NCBI GenBank assembly: GCA_001466705.2
Contig: LATX02000057.1
Location: 434,001 to 498,000 of the forward strand
Direction of reading: 5' to 3'
Source of the DNA: Moniliophthora roreri
Lineage: Eukaryota > Basidiomycota > Agaricomycetes > Agaricales > Marasmiaceae
Length of the DNA stretch: 64,000 bases
Position numbers and translations under genes: made by a program. The notes below the pieces were generated by a model. The model worked only from the letters and a program-made list of their open reading frames with translations, did no database searches and was not told the origin of the DNA. Every line of letters starts with the position of its first letter. Position 1 is the stretch's first letter. Shown one piece after another: positions 45,344 to 57,293 of the stretch.

Positions 45344-47403
45344 TCACCGACTACCCTTTTTCTTCTTGCGAACTTCAGGGATTTCCACAGGTCTCTGACA
45401 CACAGGGCATCGTCCCGAAACGTCTGTCAACCACGGATCGAGACAAGTTTTCTGTGATAATCGACGCGTTAGACACAGGGACTCGGCAAAAAAAAAAAAA
45501 ATGAGAAAAACATACATGGAACACGTGGCCACAGGTAAGCAACCTCAACGGTTGCGCACCCTCGCCAGCATCAGCCAACCTCAAATCATCTTCCGCGTCA
45601 GGAGATCCACGCTCTTCCTCCATGATGTTATGGGTATGTTCTGCTTCTTCCTCGGGCTTTTGTTGCACCAGGGTATCCTCCGTTTCATTCCCAACCTGCT
45701 GCCCTGAACGTTTGATTCTCCTCGGCTCTTCAAAGTCCATGAGACAGATAGCACATGCTGCACGATTATTATCCAAGACGACGAACGGATAGCCTTCCTT
45801 CTCCCACAGGTCTTCCCAAGAATCCGTGGAGTCGTCTCCTCCAGTCCCCTTACCTAATTTCTTAGCATCTGCAGCAGCCCTTTCTTTCTTGCTTCTAGAC
45901 CACCGACCAATGAACTTGAATCTTCGCTTGGGAATGGACGGGGTTTGAGCGGTTTTGGGTGGGTAAGAGTATGCTGCCTCCGGGATCTTTATAGGACCAT
46001 CGGCGGGAGCGTCGGGAGGGGGCGGGATATACATGACCAAAGGTATGCGGTCAACGACCGATTTCGACAGTTTTCCGATCTCCGGCTTGATCATATGAGG
46101 ATTCTGTAACGGATGGCGTCCAATGCATATCAAGAAAATGTTCCAGAGCAGCTGTGGGAAACATGTTAATAATGGTTTGGTTTGAAATCATGATAACCCA
46201 CGAGGATGAAGGGGCCAATGATAAAGACCACCAAGCCAAGAATTATGACCTCTAGGATCATCAAGTACGTTATGCATAGGACGCTGAAGACGAGCCACCA
46301 TAGATGAGGTGAAGAATGACGACAGGTGTTCACGGAAGTATACACCAATATGTGGGCGGTTAAGAACCAGCTCAAGCTGTAAAGAGAAGAAAAGAGTGAC
46401 AATCTGTTGAAACAAGGTTTAATGTCAGCAATCAAGGTGTATGACAGGGAACACGCGCTCACCTTCTGAAGAATTGTGTGTGCGGAAGAGGAAGTGAATT
46501 GTCGGATGGGTTGACATGATTTGATGGACTTGATGAGTTCGCGCGCGCGTCACCTGCGTGTGCTGGGTTATGGGCTGGCCTCTGAGTGGATGAGGATCGC
46601 TCTCCCGTAGAAGCTGATTCAACGTCCCTACGACCGGAGCGGCTAAATGAAATGTCAGCGCTATTCGGGCTGTAGAGCAGAACATGAGACTTACGCAGCT
46701 GTATCCCGTTTCCAACCCCAGTATGACAAAATGGTGGCAACGACGACTCGTCCTATCCAGAGACATGACCACACTCCGAGAGGGCGGTCGCAGGCAACCC
46801 ACTCCGTTATTGAGGGTGTCGTCGGACTCTTGTGAACCGCTGAATAGGCGAGGAGTCCAATGATCGTGATAATCTATATAGGTATTAGTTGCCAGGCGAG
46901 ACATGCTGTGTGTGACTTAAGTGTACCTGAGTCAAACCCCAAGCAATGTTCCATATCAGCGATACCAGAATCCGGCGAGCTGGCGATGCACCGCGTCCAT
47001 ATCCAAGATAAATCATCGCACGGTAGATAAAGGAGCGTTGTGGATGGTATTGACGAGGCGGTTGATTAGTGGTAGTAGTGGTGCTAGTTTGTGGACGAGA
47101 TTCCGCTTGAGATTCATGCGCCTGCTGTGATTGGGACGCTGAGTGGACCGGTGCTGGAGGTTGAATAGGTCTCTGGGAGACACAGTCGAATGTAGGCGTA
47201 GTCTCATTCTGGCGAATTGAATGTTCTTGAAATGCAGGACCTGCACTCTGTGGCTCTCGGGTCAAAGAAATGGGTTCATATATGGCTGTAGCAGGTGTTT
47301 CTGAAGCAGTAATTCGGGATATCGACGGACCAGGCTCCAGAGGTGTGTCTCCAGCCGACCGAGACCTTCGCAAAGCATTCTTGTCGGGACGCGTGTCGGC
47401 CAT
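45344..47403 (-). CDS. Multi-pass membrane RING-H2 E3 ligase with long RING insert
   Basis: This is a predicted ubiquitin ligase in an internal membrane. The N-terminus (MADTRPDKNALRRSRSAGD) is disordered. Membrane segments follow: ARRILVSLIWNIAWGLTQ, IITIIGLLAYSAV, a Trp-rich helix near WSCLWIGRVVVATILSYWGW, then LSLFSSLYSLSWFLTAHILV, LVFSVLCITYLMILEVIILG and LVVFIIGPFIL. After a Pro-rich linker (VMYIPPPPDAPADGPIKI) comes the RING: CAICLMDFEE, then LLTCGHVFH, a splice, KTCLDPWLTD and CPVCQRPV. The ligands are complete. About 65 acidic, Gln/Glu-rich residues separate the second and third cysteines, far more than usual. The protein ends KKKKGSR. Confidence 0.82.
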
Positions 47404-47778
47404 CCACAGCGGTCAGGTCTAGAAGAAAGCACTTGAAAATATAAGAAATAAAAATCAAGAAACATTGCACTTGCCAGTGAACAAGATAAGCGAGTGACTG
47501 GCTTGCTCAAAGCCAGCTCAAAGCCAAAAGTCACCTCGGCCTCACAGACGCTCACCAGTGCTGCTTGTTGGTGTATATTTATGCATATGCGTGATCGGTT
47601 CTAGAACGAGCGTCCATCCAAGGGCCATATGCATCTCTCAGTACTTTGCGGACCTGTGTCAATGAAGATGTGGCTAGTGCAGGCACTTATAGTCGGTTTG
47701 AAGCTCTGTGATCGTTCGTGGAGATTTTACAACTTTTTCATTGCGTTGCTTACTCCGGGACCCGGGCATCGGCTACAC
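47404..47778. other. Intergenic flank before the inverted-repeat region
   Basis: This is the promoter side of the RING gene. It contains AT-rich tgtatatttatgcatatgc near 47573. No gene is visible. Confidence 0.4.
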
Positions 47779-47837
47779 CCGGAAAAGGTTGTCCGATGTT
47801 TGTTTGGCCTCGAAAAAATCAAAAAATTCAGAGAAAA
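47779..47837 (+). repeat. Inverted repeat pair 1, left arm
   Basis: It contains GTTGTCCGATGTTTGTTTGG. It pairs with the right arm at 48702-48758 on the opposite strand. Confidence 0.75.
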
Positions 47838-48701
47838 TAGAAAAAAAAACAAATCCCTATTCTTCCTGCACTTACTGCTCCAATGCAAGCCATGATGATT
47901 CATATGGGTCAGATATGTTCAGAGAAAACTCATGGAGGGATTTTGAAGTGTAAATTCAACTTATAGAGGGGGTAGGTACATCCAGAAATAGCATACAGTA
48001 AAAGCAACTTCTCAGGGCGAAAATAGACAGTAAATGGGTTGAGAGACGAAAGAAGTAACTTGAAAGGCTGAGAAACTATGTATTTCTGCTGGATGAGTGG
48101 TACGGGAGTGGTGCAAAGAAGGGTTACGCTGAAGTGACCGAACAACTACACCTCGGATGCTCTGTTTCAACATTCTGAACCTTGATAAGTGTAGACGATG
48201 ATTCCAGTCCAGGTTATTCGCGATTTCATGCTGAAAATAGCGGTTACACGTACGCCGCCCACGACCACCTATAGGGCCGTGTTGAAGCATTCTGTGGGCT
48301 TGGAAGTTCTTTTCAATGGCATTGAAACTGGGATGCTGGGATTTCAGAACGGAGGAACGCAGTTTTCGGTACTTTCAATGCTGAACTGGATCTGGGATTA
48401 GACGACTCTTCCTCAACTTGCATAAAAAACCACGCACCTGCACCGAACATGCACCACTGCCCACTCCTGAACGTACTTTATGTCCGCTGGCGTCTCCTGC
48501 CCAAAACTCCCCACAGATGACCTCTACTCAATGGTCTACGCACCAATGATCACGTTGAAGCCATACTTGGGCAATAGGTTCATCAGAATGCTGCATTTCG
48601 TTGGATAGTGCAGAAGGATGTTTCTGGCAAGGTTTCAAGTCTTCTGAGAGGGCCCAGAGGCGAGGCGTTGTGCGCAACGATTTTGAATGAATTTTCTTAT
48701 T

Positions 48702-48758
48702 TTCCTTGAATTTCTTGGTTTGTTTGAGGCCAAACAAACATCGGACAACATTTTCTGG
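48702..48758 (-). repeat. Inverted repeat pair 1, right arm
   Basis: It contains CCAAACAAACATCGGACAAC, the reverse complement of the left arm core, and ends TTTTCTGG. Confidence 0.75.
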
Positions 48759-48933
48759 AACGACTGTACCTAAAAGTACATGTCACATCAACGGACGGCT
48801 CAACGCTTCAGGCCTCGACTTGAAGCTGCAAAAGGCGAAACGTCCCCGACCATTGGTTACGCCCAGGAACATACTACAATGCAAGGCCCGTCAGAACAGG
48901 TCAGAACTTGCAGGTCTTCAGTTCGGACTCGGA

Positions 48934-49003
48934 TTTAACCATAATGGAGTTCCTGCAAGCTCATAGGGGATCAAAATGCCCATCTGAAGCCTGAGGTTGC
49001 AAG
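48934..49003 (+). repeat. Inverted repeat pair 2, left arm
   Basis: It begins TTTAACCATAATGG and ends GAGGTTGCAAG. It matches the right arm on the opposite strand with four differences in 70 bases. Confidence 0.85.
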
Positions 49004-49803
49004 AATTTACCCTAGAATTACTATCCTTAGTATCAGGTACAAACAAGCACACGGCGAACGGTACGAAACAAGGTCAGCCTACTTTTTTCATCCGGATCCG
49101 ACATCCTGATTTCCGCCTCAAAGGTCAAATTAGATTTCAACAATCTCTCCCAATTTTCATCCGGATCCTCCTCAGATATCCGGAGGTCTTGACTTTCCCC
49201 ATCTTCTATGTCCACTTTTCCCGTGATGTGGAGTATCCGGGACGATGTCATGACTGGGGTTCCTGGGGTATTCCTGGGGAAGAAATTGGCACGACCGTGC
49301 CGCCAAGATGGCCAAGGAACGATATGACTGAATTGTAATTCTGCCAAGGATGTCCAGATCAGTGGACATCGGATAGTGGACACAGGGCGCAACTAATGCA
49401 AAACATGTCCAATTCAATGGTTGTTGATTGAGCTTGATTGGCACAGAACCTTGCTCACCATTTTGGCATAGCGGCGTTAGTGATGCGATATTCTTGCATC
49501 CCTTAGGTTAGACGATGGTGAAGCAGGCGGCGGCTAAACCATTTGTCTGATCCTTCGCCGTTGTGCTCGTGTGCAACAAGGGCTTGACAAGGGCCCTCAA
49601 AAAGCCTTTGGAGTACCGGTATCATATATAACCGCCCTAGTTGCCCCGTCGGGTGACTGTAGTTATTGTTGTGAGTGCAGCCCTATGCTTTCCATGGTCC
49701 AGCTCGGGAAGTCAATGGACGTAACGTTGGACAGCTGCTATCCCAAGTTGTCATAGAGTCTACGAATGAACTCCATCAGAATGGTGACTTGCTTCCCAGA
49801 TGT

Positions 49804-49873
49804 CTTTCAACCTCAGGCTTCAGATGGGCGTTTTGATCCCCTAGGAGCTTGCAGGAACTCCATTATGATTAAA
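49804..49873 (-). repeat. Inverted repeat pair 2, right arm
   Basis: This arm starts CTTTCAACCTCAGG and ends CCATTATGATTAAA, the reverse complement of the left arm apart from four bases. It ends 66 bases before the TATA box of the carboxylate transporter gene. Confidence 0.85.
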
Positions 49874-49938
49874 CGCCAAGGTGAGTCGGGAAAGAGCCAC
49901 ATGGCGAGCGCGGATGGTCACGAGCCTAGTCAACGGGA

Positions 49939-49944
49939 TATAAA
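49939..49944 (+). promoter_or_regulatory. TATA box of the JEN1-like gene
   Basis: TATAAA lies 105 bases before the ATG at 50049, between the transposon-like arm and an 11-base repeat in the leader. Confidence 0.55.
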
Positions 49945-49992
49945 ACTATTGATTTTGTGGCTTGCTTTCTGATAGGCCAGGGTCACCCTCGA

Positions 49993-50032
49993 GTCAAGCC
50001 AAAGTCAAGCCAAAGTCAAGCACTAGTCAAGC
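49993..50032 (+). repeat. Four GTCAAGC copies with exact 11-base period
   Basis: GTCAAGC starts at 49993, 50004, 50015 and 50026. The first three repeats share the full unit GTCAAGCCAAA; the last is more diverged. The array lies in the predicted leader, 17 bases before the start codon of the transporter. Confidence 0.85.
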
Positions 50033-50048
50033 CCACTCTTGTTCCGCC

Positions 50049-51683
50049 ATGCAATCGACCAATGAACCCGCCGAGCCAATAGCCAAGGGAATCTTTGCCA
50101 CAGCAAAGCAATCCTTTGGCGACCTCTTCAGGTGGAAGCAGCGTGTCGAGGTCACCAACGAGTACGGGGAAACTCGCACCGAGTGGCAGGCGCCTGAGCC
50201 TCTCAAGAACCCCATCAGCCTCTTCGCTCAGCTCAGTCTCAAGGACTGGGTTTTCTTCCTCGTCGGGTTTATCGCGTGGACAGCCGACGCTTTCGATTTC
50301 CATGCCCTGTCGATCCAGACCGTTCCCCTTGCCAAATATTATGGTGAATCCAAAACCAGCATCTCCACCGCGATCACCCTCACTCTCCTCCTTCGCTCCG
50401 TCGGTGCAGCATTTTTCGGTCTTGCTGGTGACAAGTTTGGACGGAAATGGCCCATGGTGATTAACATGCTCGTTCTTGGCTGCCTCCAGATCGCCACCAT
50501 CTACAGCAAGACATTCCAACAGTTCTTGGCTGTACGAAGTCTATTTGGTCTGTTTATGGGAGGTGTATATGGGAACGCTATCGCCATGGCCCTTGAAAAT
50601 TGCCCGTGAGTGATTCTGTCAATCCGTGCCAAGCTGTCGATCTCTAACATAGCCTTCAGGAGCAACGCAAGAGGTCTTATGAGTGGAATTCTCCAGCAGG
50701 GTTATTCGTTTGGTTACGTTTTGGCGGCTTGCGCGTATCTGGGAGTTGGTGAGGCAGACGACAGCTGGAAGACAGTCTTTTGGATAGCCGCTGGCCTTAG
50801 TTTGGGTGTTGGGGTTATCCGTTGCTTCTTCCCCGAGTCTCGACAGTTCATCGAGGCCAAAAAGGCAGGCAAAAAGGCACAGACCCCAGGTGCATTCTGG
50901 AACGAGACCAAGCGTATGCTTGCAAAAGAGTGGAAGCTTTGCGTGTACTGTGTCATCCTTATGACCTGGTTCAATTACTACAGCCACACCTCCCAGGACA
51001 GCTATACTACATTCATGCTTACTGGCAAAGAGTTGAGCAAGGACGCTTCCAGTCGTGCCAGTATCCTTATGAAAACCGGCGCCTGTGTTGGCGGTACCAT
51101 TATCGGCTATTCATCTCAATTCTTTGGTCGCCGACGTGCGATAATCGTCGCGGCTCTTATCAGTGCAGTCCTAATTCCCGCTTGGATCCTGCCAGAAGGC
51201 GAGCCGAACCTCTCCGCTTCCGGATTCTTCATGCAGTTCTTCGTCCAGGGAGCATGGGGCGTCATTCCTATCCACTTGAACGAACTTTCCCCGCCAGCTT
51301 TCCGTTCAAGTTTCCCCGGTAAGTCTACCACTTCCCAAACAATTTCGATGGGGCATTAACTGTCGGCTCGTACAGGGATCACCTACCAACTCGGCAACAT
51401 GATCTCCTCTCCTTCTGCCCAAATCGTCAACGCCATCTCTGAACATACCTTCATCAAGCGACCAAACGGACACCAAGTTCCCGCTTACGGCCCTGTTATG
51501 GGCATTGCTACAGCTATTATCGCTATTGGTATCGCAGTCACCACTGCTTTCGGTCCGGAGAAGAGAGGAAGGAAGTTCGAGGAGGCTCTGCCCGCTGGCA
51601 CAGTTGAGCAAGAATCCAAGGATATTGAGGAGGGGTCTAGAGACTCTGAGGACGACGTCAAGGGTGATGATGAAAAAAGGTAA
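50049..51683 (+). CDS. JEN1-type monocarboxylate/proton symporter (MFS)
   Basis: This major facilitator transporter belongs to the lactate/pyruvate (Jen1) group of fungi. It starts MQSTNEPAEPIAKGIFATAK, and two introns (starting at about 50606 and 51319) interrupt it. The cytosolic N-terminus is followed by LKDWVFFLVGFIAWTADAFD, the typical first helix with the FDFHALSI loop. The MFS signature between helices 2 and 3 is DKFGRKWPM. Further helices: MVINMLVLGCLQIATIY, SFGYVLAACAYLGVG, VFWIAAGLSLGVGVI, AIIVAALISAVLIPAWIL, and near the end VMGIATAIIAIGIAVTTAFG. The loop FNYYSHTSQDSYTTFML is characteristic of the family. The C-tail is acidic. It probably imports short carboxylic acids; the precise substrate is inference. 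Confidence 0.9.
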
Positions 51684-52059
51684 CGAGACGGTATCGGCTA
51701 AGTAAGCATTGATGATGATGAGATTTTTCATTCATGACTTTTCACTTCGATATCACACGTATATGAAAGATCCTTTCATGTTTTGTATTTGTGTCACTAT
51801 AACAATCTTGGTCAACGACACCACCCACATTTCGGCGAGCGCAACAGATGTGCTTGATCTATTGAATCGAATTTTTCATCTCGCACATCTCACATTCTCT
51901 CGCGCCAGTATGGGACCAATCCAGTAGGATACTGAGCAGCAGTCTTTACGGAGACCTTGGACGGCCGCACACGGTTCATACTTGGCAGCATATTTTTTTG
52001 TGATATTAAAATTTGCAACAACACAAACGATATACTGCTACATGGTGAAGATTTGATTT
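51684..52059. other. Convergent intergenic region, JEN1-like / NFKBIL1-like
   Basis: This interval of about 376 bases between two 3' ends contains AT-rich runs. I see no gene or repeat. Confidence 0.4.
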
Positions 52060-54174
52060 TTACTTCCGTCCAGTGACCTCCATCCATAGCGGGGTGAGCG
52101 CCTGCGCCACCGTATTAGCCGCTGCGAAAGCTCTTAGTTGCTGCGCATCATCATCGAGCCCGAAGGCAACTCACCAACATCCAGAAATCCTCGTTCGGCT
52201 TCATTTGCCACTGTCTTCAACAGGCCTCTGGCTCTCCATCTATCTGGATGGAAACGACGATGACTCTTCTCAATCAAGTCCCGGAAGTCTTGTGACTTCA
52301 TATGGGGCTGCACTCCTTGGAAGAAGTTTTCCACAGCAGACCAGTCGACGTCTTCGACGGATAGCGAAGCAGGATGCTTCAATACCGGCCATGGAACAGT
52401 GTCGAATGTCAGCGGCTCCTCGTCCGAGAACTTGGTTGTGTCAAACGACTGACTCATGACTTTGTATTTCTCCAAAGCCCTCTGTGTCGTCCAAGGACCA
52501 TAAGACCACCTCTGTTGCCGTTGGTACTTTTCCCTTTGCCTTTGCGCCTTCTGCTCTCGCTCCCGACGTGCTGCTTCCTCTCGTTCCCTAGCTGCATTAA
52601 CTCTAGCTTGTTTGACCGCCTCTGCTTGCCTTGCCTCCTCCCATCTCCGCTGTGCCTCACGCAACCGCTGTGCTTCCTCCTCGGCCTTCTCCCACATAGC
52701 ACGTTTTCGAGCTTCGGCTTCCCATAAAGGCTTGTCCTTTTCTAACTCTGCAAGCTTCCGCCTAGACTCTGCTATAGCTGCTTCTCTGGCTGCTCGCTCA
52801 TCGAGGCTCTCGTCGGGGTCTCGAGACTCTGGTGGTTCGCTTTCTGAATCATCGCTGAGCCGGACATCTGCACTATCCTCGTCAGAGGAATCATCATCTG
52901 CATACATACCTGGGAGTTACGTTAGGATCTGGCTTGTTATCTGGACAAGAAGTAACTCGCCGTTGGTGAATCCACCATGTTCTGGAACCTCTGCCATCAC
53001 TTCACGCATAAATTGCTCGTTCCACTGCTCTCTCCGACGTTTGATTTTAGCCTCTCGCCGTATATGCTTCTGCCACTCTCGCCTTCCCCGCTTTGCTTCT
53101 AACTCTCTCTTCATCGCACCAGGTGATACAGTTCGCGCTCGTTTTGAATTAGACGTATTGGTATGTTCATAGTAAATGTTATGGCTTGGGTATAGTTCGT
53201 CGTTAGGTCGTATGTAGTCCGTATCATCTCTTCCTAATGGGCTGAAGAGAGAAGTAGCTGGAAAGGGGATTAGACTGTTTGTAAAGGCTAAAGAACGCGT
53301 AATCCGCGTACCTTTCCGTTTAGCTTCAGGGAGTATTTGAGACGTCGGCGCGGTGGCAGCGCTGGTTGATGGGAAAGAGAATTCAAACGTGGGTGACTCC
53401 TTCTGAGCTAGTTTTTCTGCCCGTCGTGCGGCTTTCTCTCTTCTGGCCTCCCGGTTCTGGCGCATCTGCTCTAGCTTTTTGCTTCGTTCCGGTACAGCAG
53501 ACCTCGACCGTTTAGGCGCACTGTCATCCACGATCATCTCTTCCACTTCGCTCTCTTCCGCCAACTCGTCATCTGATAAACTGAGTGTAAATTTGAGAGT
53601 CTGTGAACTTTCATTATGAAGTTTTTTCCGACGATTGAGGGGCGGCATGGGATTTTCTAGGGAAGACGAAGGACGTTTTCCATTGGTTTGGGGGTTCTCA
53701 TCTACTTGAGGCTGTTGTACGAGCGTGATACTCGTCAACAACGGCGGCGGCCGCACAGTGCACTGGTACTTGGGATCGAGCTTGTATATATCCCATTGCT
53801 CTTGAGAGCATTGAAATAGTTCTCTGCCGAATGTTAACGAAGCCTTCCGACCAATGCAACGCGAGAACTCACCCGCAAATATCGACCACTCTCGGCCATT
53901 CACCCTCGTCTATCACACCTTCTTCCAAAAGTGCTTTAGGTACGAATCTCCATGTGATTTTTTCGCCATTTGCTTCCAGAATGACGCGTCTTGCTTTCGA
54001 TAGATCATGGTCTAAATTGGGATCTCGATGAGATGACGCTGTACGAGGGTCGAAGGAAGCAAAGAAAAGTCTGGATTGGTTGCTGCGAAGGAGTCGTATA
54101 GGCTGTGTTGGGTCTAATTGGCCAGGCGCTGCACCTGCCAGCACTCGAGTCGATGAAGATGAAGGATGAGTCAT
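52060..54174 (-). CDS. NFKBIL1-like conserved protein
   Basis: I recognise the C-terminal part as similar to NF-kappa-B inhibitor-like protein 1. Its pattern is a coiled, Arg/Glu-rich helix (EEAQRLREAQRRWEEARQAE) followed by a short domain with FDTVPWPVLKHPASLSVEDV, VENFFQGVQ and SHRRFHPDRWRARGLL; HPDRW recalls a J-domain-like HPD. The N-terminal exon starts MTHPSSSSTRVLAGAAPGQL. The middle carries basic, disordered segments (SKKLEQMRQNREARREKA, KRGRREWQKHIRREAKIKRR) and an acidic patch DDDSSDEDSADVRLSDDSES. It ends PLWMEVTGRK. The human protein has been linked to mRNA processing in the nucleus. The fungal role is unknown; the basic/acidic composition suits a nuclear protein. Confidence 0.7.
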
Positions 54175-54550
54175 TGTAGACTCATTGAAGGAGCTAGAAA
54201 AAAGTTGGCTGCGATTGAGGTCGACAATGGTTGTGACCCTGGGCGATTATAAGACGCGCCTACTGTGGGCTGGCCACAGTGTGGGTACATCACCTTGCAC
54301 ATGCACATGACCTCGATATACTTGCTCTGAACCTTGTTGCCAGAACAGTAATTATTGTTCTATTAGTGCGCAAGAATGTCAGCTAAAGGAACATGTTTAC
54401 AGGGATACACAGGCTGGAGTAACCTGTAAGCAAACTCGATCGAACCAGTCATTTCGAGTCAATATAGATTTCTCTGACTCGTACTCATCTTGAACAAACG
54501 CTTAAAGCGCTAACAATCCTGATTGAGACCTTCAGAAACTCATAGCCATC
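54175..54550. promoter_or_regulatory. Divergent promoter region, NFKBIL1-like / GTPBP1-like
   Basis: This 376-base interval lies between two start codons pointing apart. No clear TATA box or repeat is seen. Confidence 0.35.
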
Positions 54551-57293
54551 ATGGCCTCCAACAAAACCAGCCTTCGGAATTTCCAGAACGAAATCGACGA
54601 GATACACAACCGAGAACTCGCTAAACAAAGATCTCAAGCAACGGCTATCATTAATGCCGCAAAGGATAAGGACAAGAAACATACGGACGCACCAAAGGTG
54701 AAGATGAAAGACGGAGACGGTGGTACGAAAGAGAAGGCAAAGGACGCGGACAAGGAAAAGGGAAAAGATGAGATGGTCGGACATGGCGCAGAGGCAGGTG
54801 CTGTTAGCACAGAGAAGGATGCAACAGAAATGGAGGAGAAGATTCAAGTAATCTTAAATTCACTCTCTTGATCCTTCTCAGCTGAACAAGTCACATATAT
54901 ACAGGAACTTTTACTGAACAATTCTCCTACCGATCGTGACAGAGCAAGAGATATCATAGCAACACTAATCACTCAACATCACGGAGAATATGTCCTTCGT
55001 ATGGGTGCTCATCCACCCCATGACAAACTCTTTGTTGGGGAAATAACAGACAAATCCGACGCGGTTGGCTGGCGAGGGATCGAACGGACAACTGAGCAGC
55101 TCGAAGCTCTTCGTGCACGAATAACCACAGCGGTGGAAGAAATTGGTGGAAAAGTGGGTCCCCATGCAAGAGTTTGCCTTTTCTTCCCTAAACCGCACTC
55201 TGTAGACTTCTGTCCTCTTCAAGTCAAAAGGAAAGCATCCGCGAATATCATTATTACTCCGGTTGCCTCCAGCGAGTGTATCTTTAACACCCGAAGTTCG
55301 TTGTGCAGTGGTAGGAAATGTCGACAGCGGAAAGTCGACAACACTTGGCGTACTAACACGAGGTTTGTCATCTCTCGCCTTGACTGACAGTGCGGGTGAG
55401 AGTCATGATTAGGTGCCCTGGACGATGGAAGAGGGAAAGCACGAGTAGGACTCTTCAGACACAAACACGAGATTGAAACTGGTCGAACTTCCAGTGTCGG
55501 GATGGAGGTGAGCTCCTCTAATTTCCTCCCTCACGTTTGACGCTCAATCTCCGACTACGTAGATACTAGGCTTCGATCCTGCAGGGAATCCGATATTACC
55601 AGATACAGCAGGATCTTCGGATCCCGAAGTCATAAGAAGGGAGAAACTGGGTTGGGAAGAAATCTCCGTACAGGCAGCCAAAATTGTTTCTTTCATCGGT
55701 GAGTATAGTTTCTTACAAATTTGGCACCCTGAACACTCGCCTTATACTTTTATACAAGATCTAGCGGGGCACGAAAAGTACCTGAAAACTACCTTGTACG
55801 GCTTGACCTCGGGAGCTCCGTCCTGCGTAGTGTTGATTGTGGGAGCAAACGCTGGTCTCATTGGCATGTCAAAAGAGCATCTGTCAATAGCTCTAGCTCT
55901 CAGTGTACCGATAGTGGTATGCATAACCAAGGTTTGTTGATGTCTGAGTGCGATTGCTTTGTTCGCTCGACGATTGCTAGATTGACATGACACCTGCTAA
56001 CGTCAAGGAGGAAACGGTAAAGCAGGTGGTGAAGATACTAAAAAGTCCTGGGTGTCGGTGAGCCTACACCATAATCATTTCGTCCTACCATCCAACATTT
56101 GCCAACAGGAAAACCCCGGTGTTCGTCAAGTCAGGAGAAATAGCTGTGGAAGTTGCTACTGCATTCGGCAAAGACAGGCGAGTCTTCGAACACCGTCTGA
56201 GGACGGTTAATTGACGCGTCTACATTACAGATTATGCCCAATATTCCAAGTATCGAATGTCACTGGAGAGGGACTAAACTATGTGATCTTATACCAAGTC
56301 TCCCGCTTCAAACAATTGTTGACATTTCCACAGCTTCGGATATTCCTGAACCTATTACCTTCCAGTGAAGCTGATACTGACAAATTTGCCGTTGACCAGC
56401 CTCTGGAGGTCCGTTGATTTTCCTAATTGTTCAGCCACTTGAGTCAAACATCAACCTAGTTCTGCATAACTGAAGTATGGTCTGTACCTTACGTGGGTAC
56501 CGTCGTGAACGGTATCGTCAACAGTGGGCGCGTTTCTAAAGGGGACGCTGTGATCATCGGGCCTGATTCAAATGGAAATTATCAAACTACATCCATTAAG
56601 GATATGCAACGGAAGCGGTTAGTACTCCACATACTTCCAGATGTCCCCTAATTCACGGGAATGCCGTAGAGCTACTGTAACGACGGCCGAAGCGGGACAG
56701 TGCGTGTCGTTGGCACTAAAACGTGTTCGACGCGCCACGGTTCGGAAAGGCATGGTGCTTGTGCACAAGGCCGAGAAAGCAGAGACCCCTCCACCGCGAG
56801 GTAACTCAGAAGTTTCTGATAATGAGTTCGGGGACTCATTCATTTACCTACAGCGGTCAGACAGTTTGAAGGACAAGTGCTGATTCTCTAGTACGAGCGG
56901 CACTTTTTCTACTGGTTACCTACTAACGTCTCCCGCTAGCCACAATACTACGTTACAGAGAAATTACCAGGTGGGTCTCGGCAGCGTTTACTATCATAAG
57001 TAGTGTGCTGAAGGATGATATTTTAGGCTATGCTGCACTGCGGGGTGCGTGTTCGAGCTATCTTATATCTACCTGGCGTCAACTTCTTAATTATTTATGT
57101 CCAGGCTGTCCGCCAGACTGTCAGGATAATAGGAATGGATCATCCTCAAGGCATCCTTCGGACAGGAGACCGTGCAACCGTGCAGTTCGAGTTCATATCA
57201 CATCCAGAATTCGTCAAGGAAGGCATGAAACTTTTATTCCGTGAAGGCAAAACCAAAGTGCGGGGCTCTTTCTCTCAACCATATCCGCCCTAA
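54551..57293 (+). CDS. GTPBP1/GTPBP2-like translational GTPase
   Basis: This is an EF-Tu-related GTPase of the GTPBP1/2 group, which in animals helps ribosome rescue and mRNA turnover. It starts [20 protein letters not shown], with a Lys/Asp-rich linker. The catalytic core is rebuilt by splicing: P-loop [17 protein letters not shown], then [20 protein letters not shown] with [16 protein letters not shown] (switch region), [19 protein letters not shown] (G3 DxxG), [15 protein letters not shown] (G4 TKID) and [16 protein letters not shown]. The later barrels show [47 protein letters not shown] and [12 protein letters not shown] near the end. The whole family length is present in about ten exons. 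Confidence 0.9.

Larger units (their letters stand above)
47779..48758. mobile_element. Putative non-autonomous element with ~58-base terminal inverted repeats
   Basis: The left arm (47779-47837) and the reverse complement of the right arm (48702-48758) share CCxGAAAAxGTTGTCCGATG followed by TTTGTTTGGCCTC, then a looser match in A-rich sequence. The similarity stops abruptly outside both ends. The 860 bases between arms contain no coding frame with any recognisable domain, so it resembles a MITE or deleted DNA transposon. I could not identify a target-site duplication, so the exact ends are uncertain. Confidence 0.55.
48934..49873. mobile_element. Putative second element with 70-base inverted repeats
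   Basis: The arms 48934-49003 and 49804-49873 are reverse complements over 70 bases with four mismatches (about 94 percent). They share TGGAGTTCCTGCAAGCTC and ATCTGAAGCCTGAGGTTG. The interior (about 800 bases) contains two copies of TTTCATCCGGATCC (near 49087 and 49155) and no recognisable gene. Its similar size to the neighbouring pair (940 versus 980 bases), with unrelated arm sequences, suggests two different non-autonomous transposons inserted side by side. No clear target-site duplication was found. Confidence 0.6.

Noticed and set aside
45489..45502. Run of 13-14 A bases near the last intron of the RING gene
   Set aside because: On the gene strand it is a T-rich tract inside an intron, as expected near an acceptor.
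50016..50519. Long minus-strand open frame inside the carboxylate transporter
   Set aside because: It is a shadow of the transporter exon, whose family motifs are on the plus strand.
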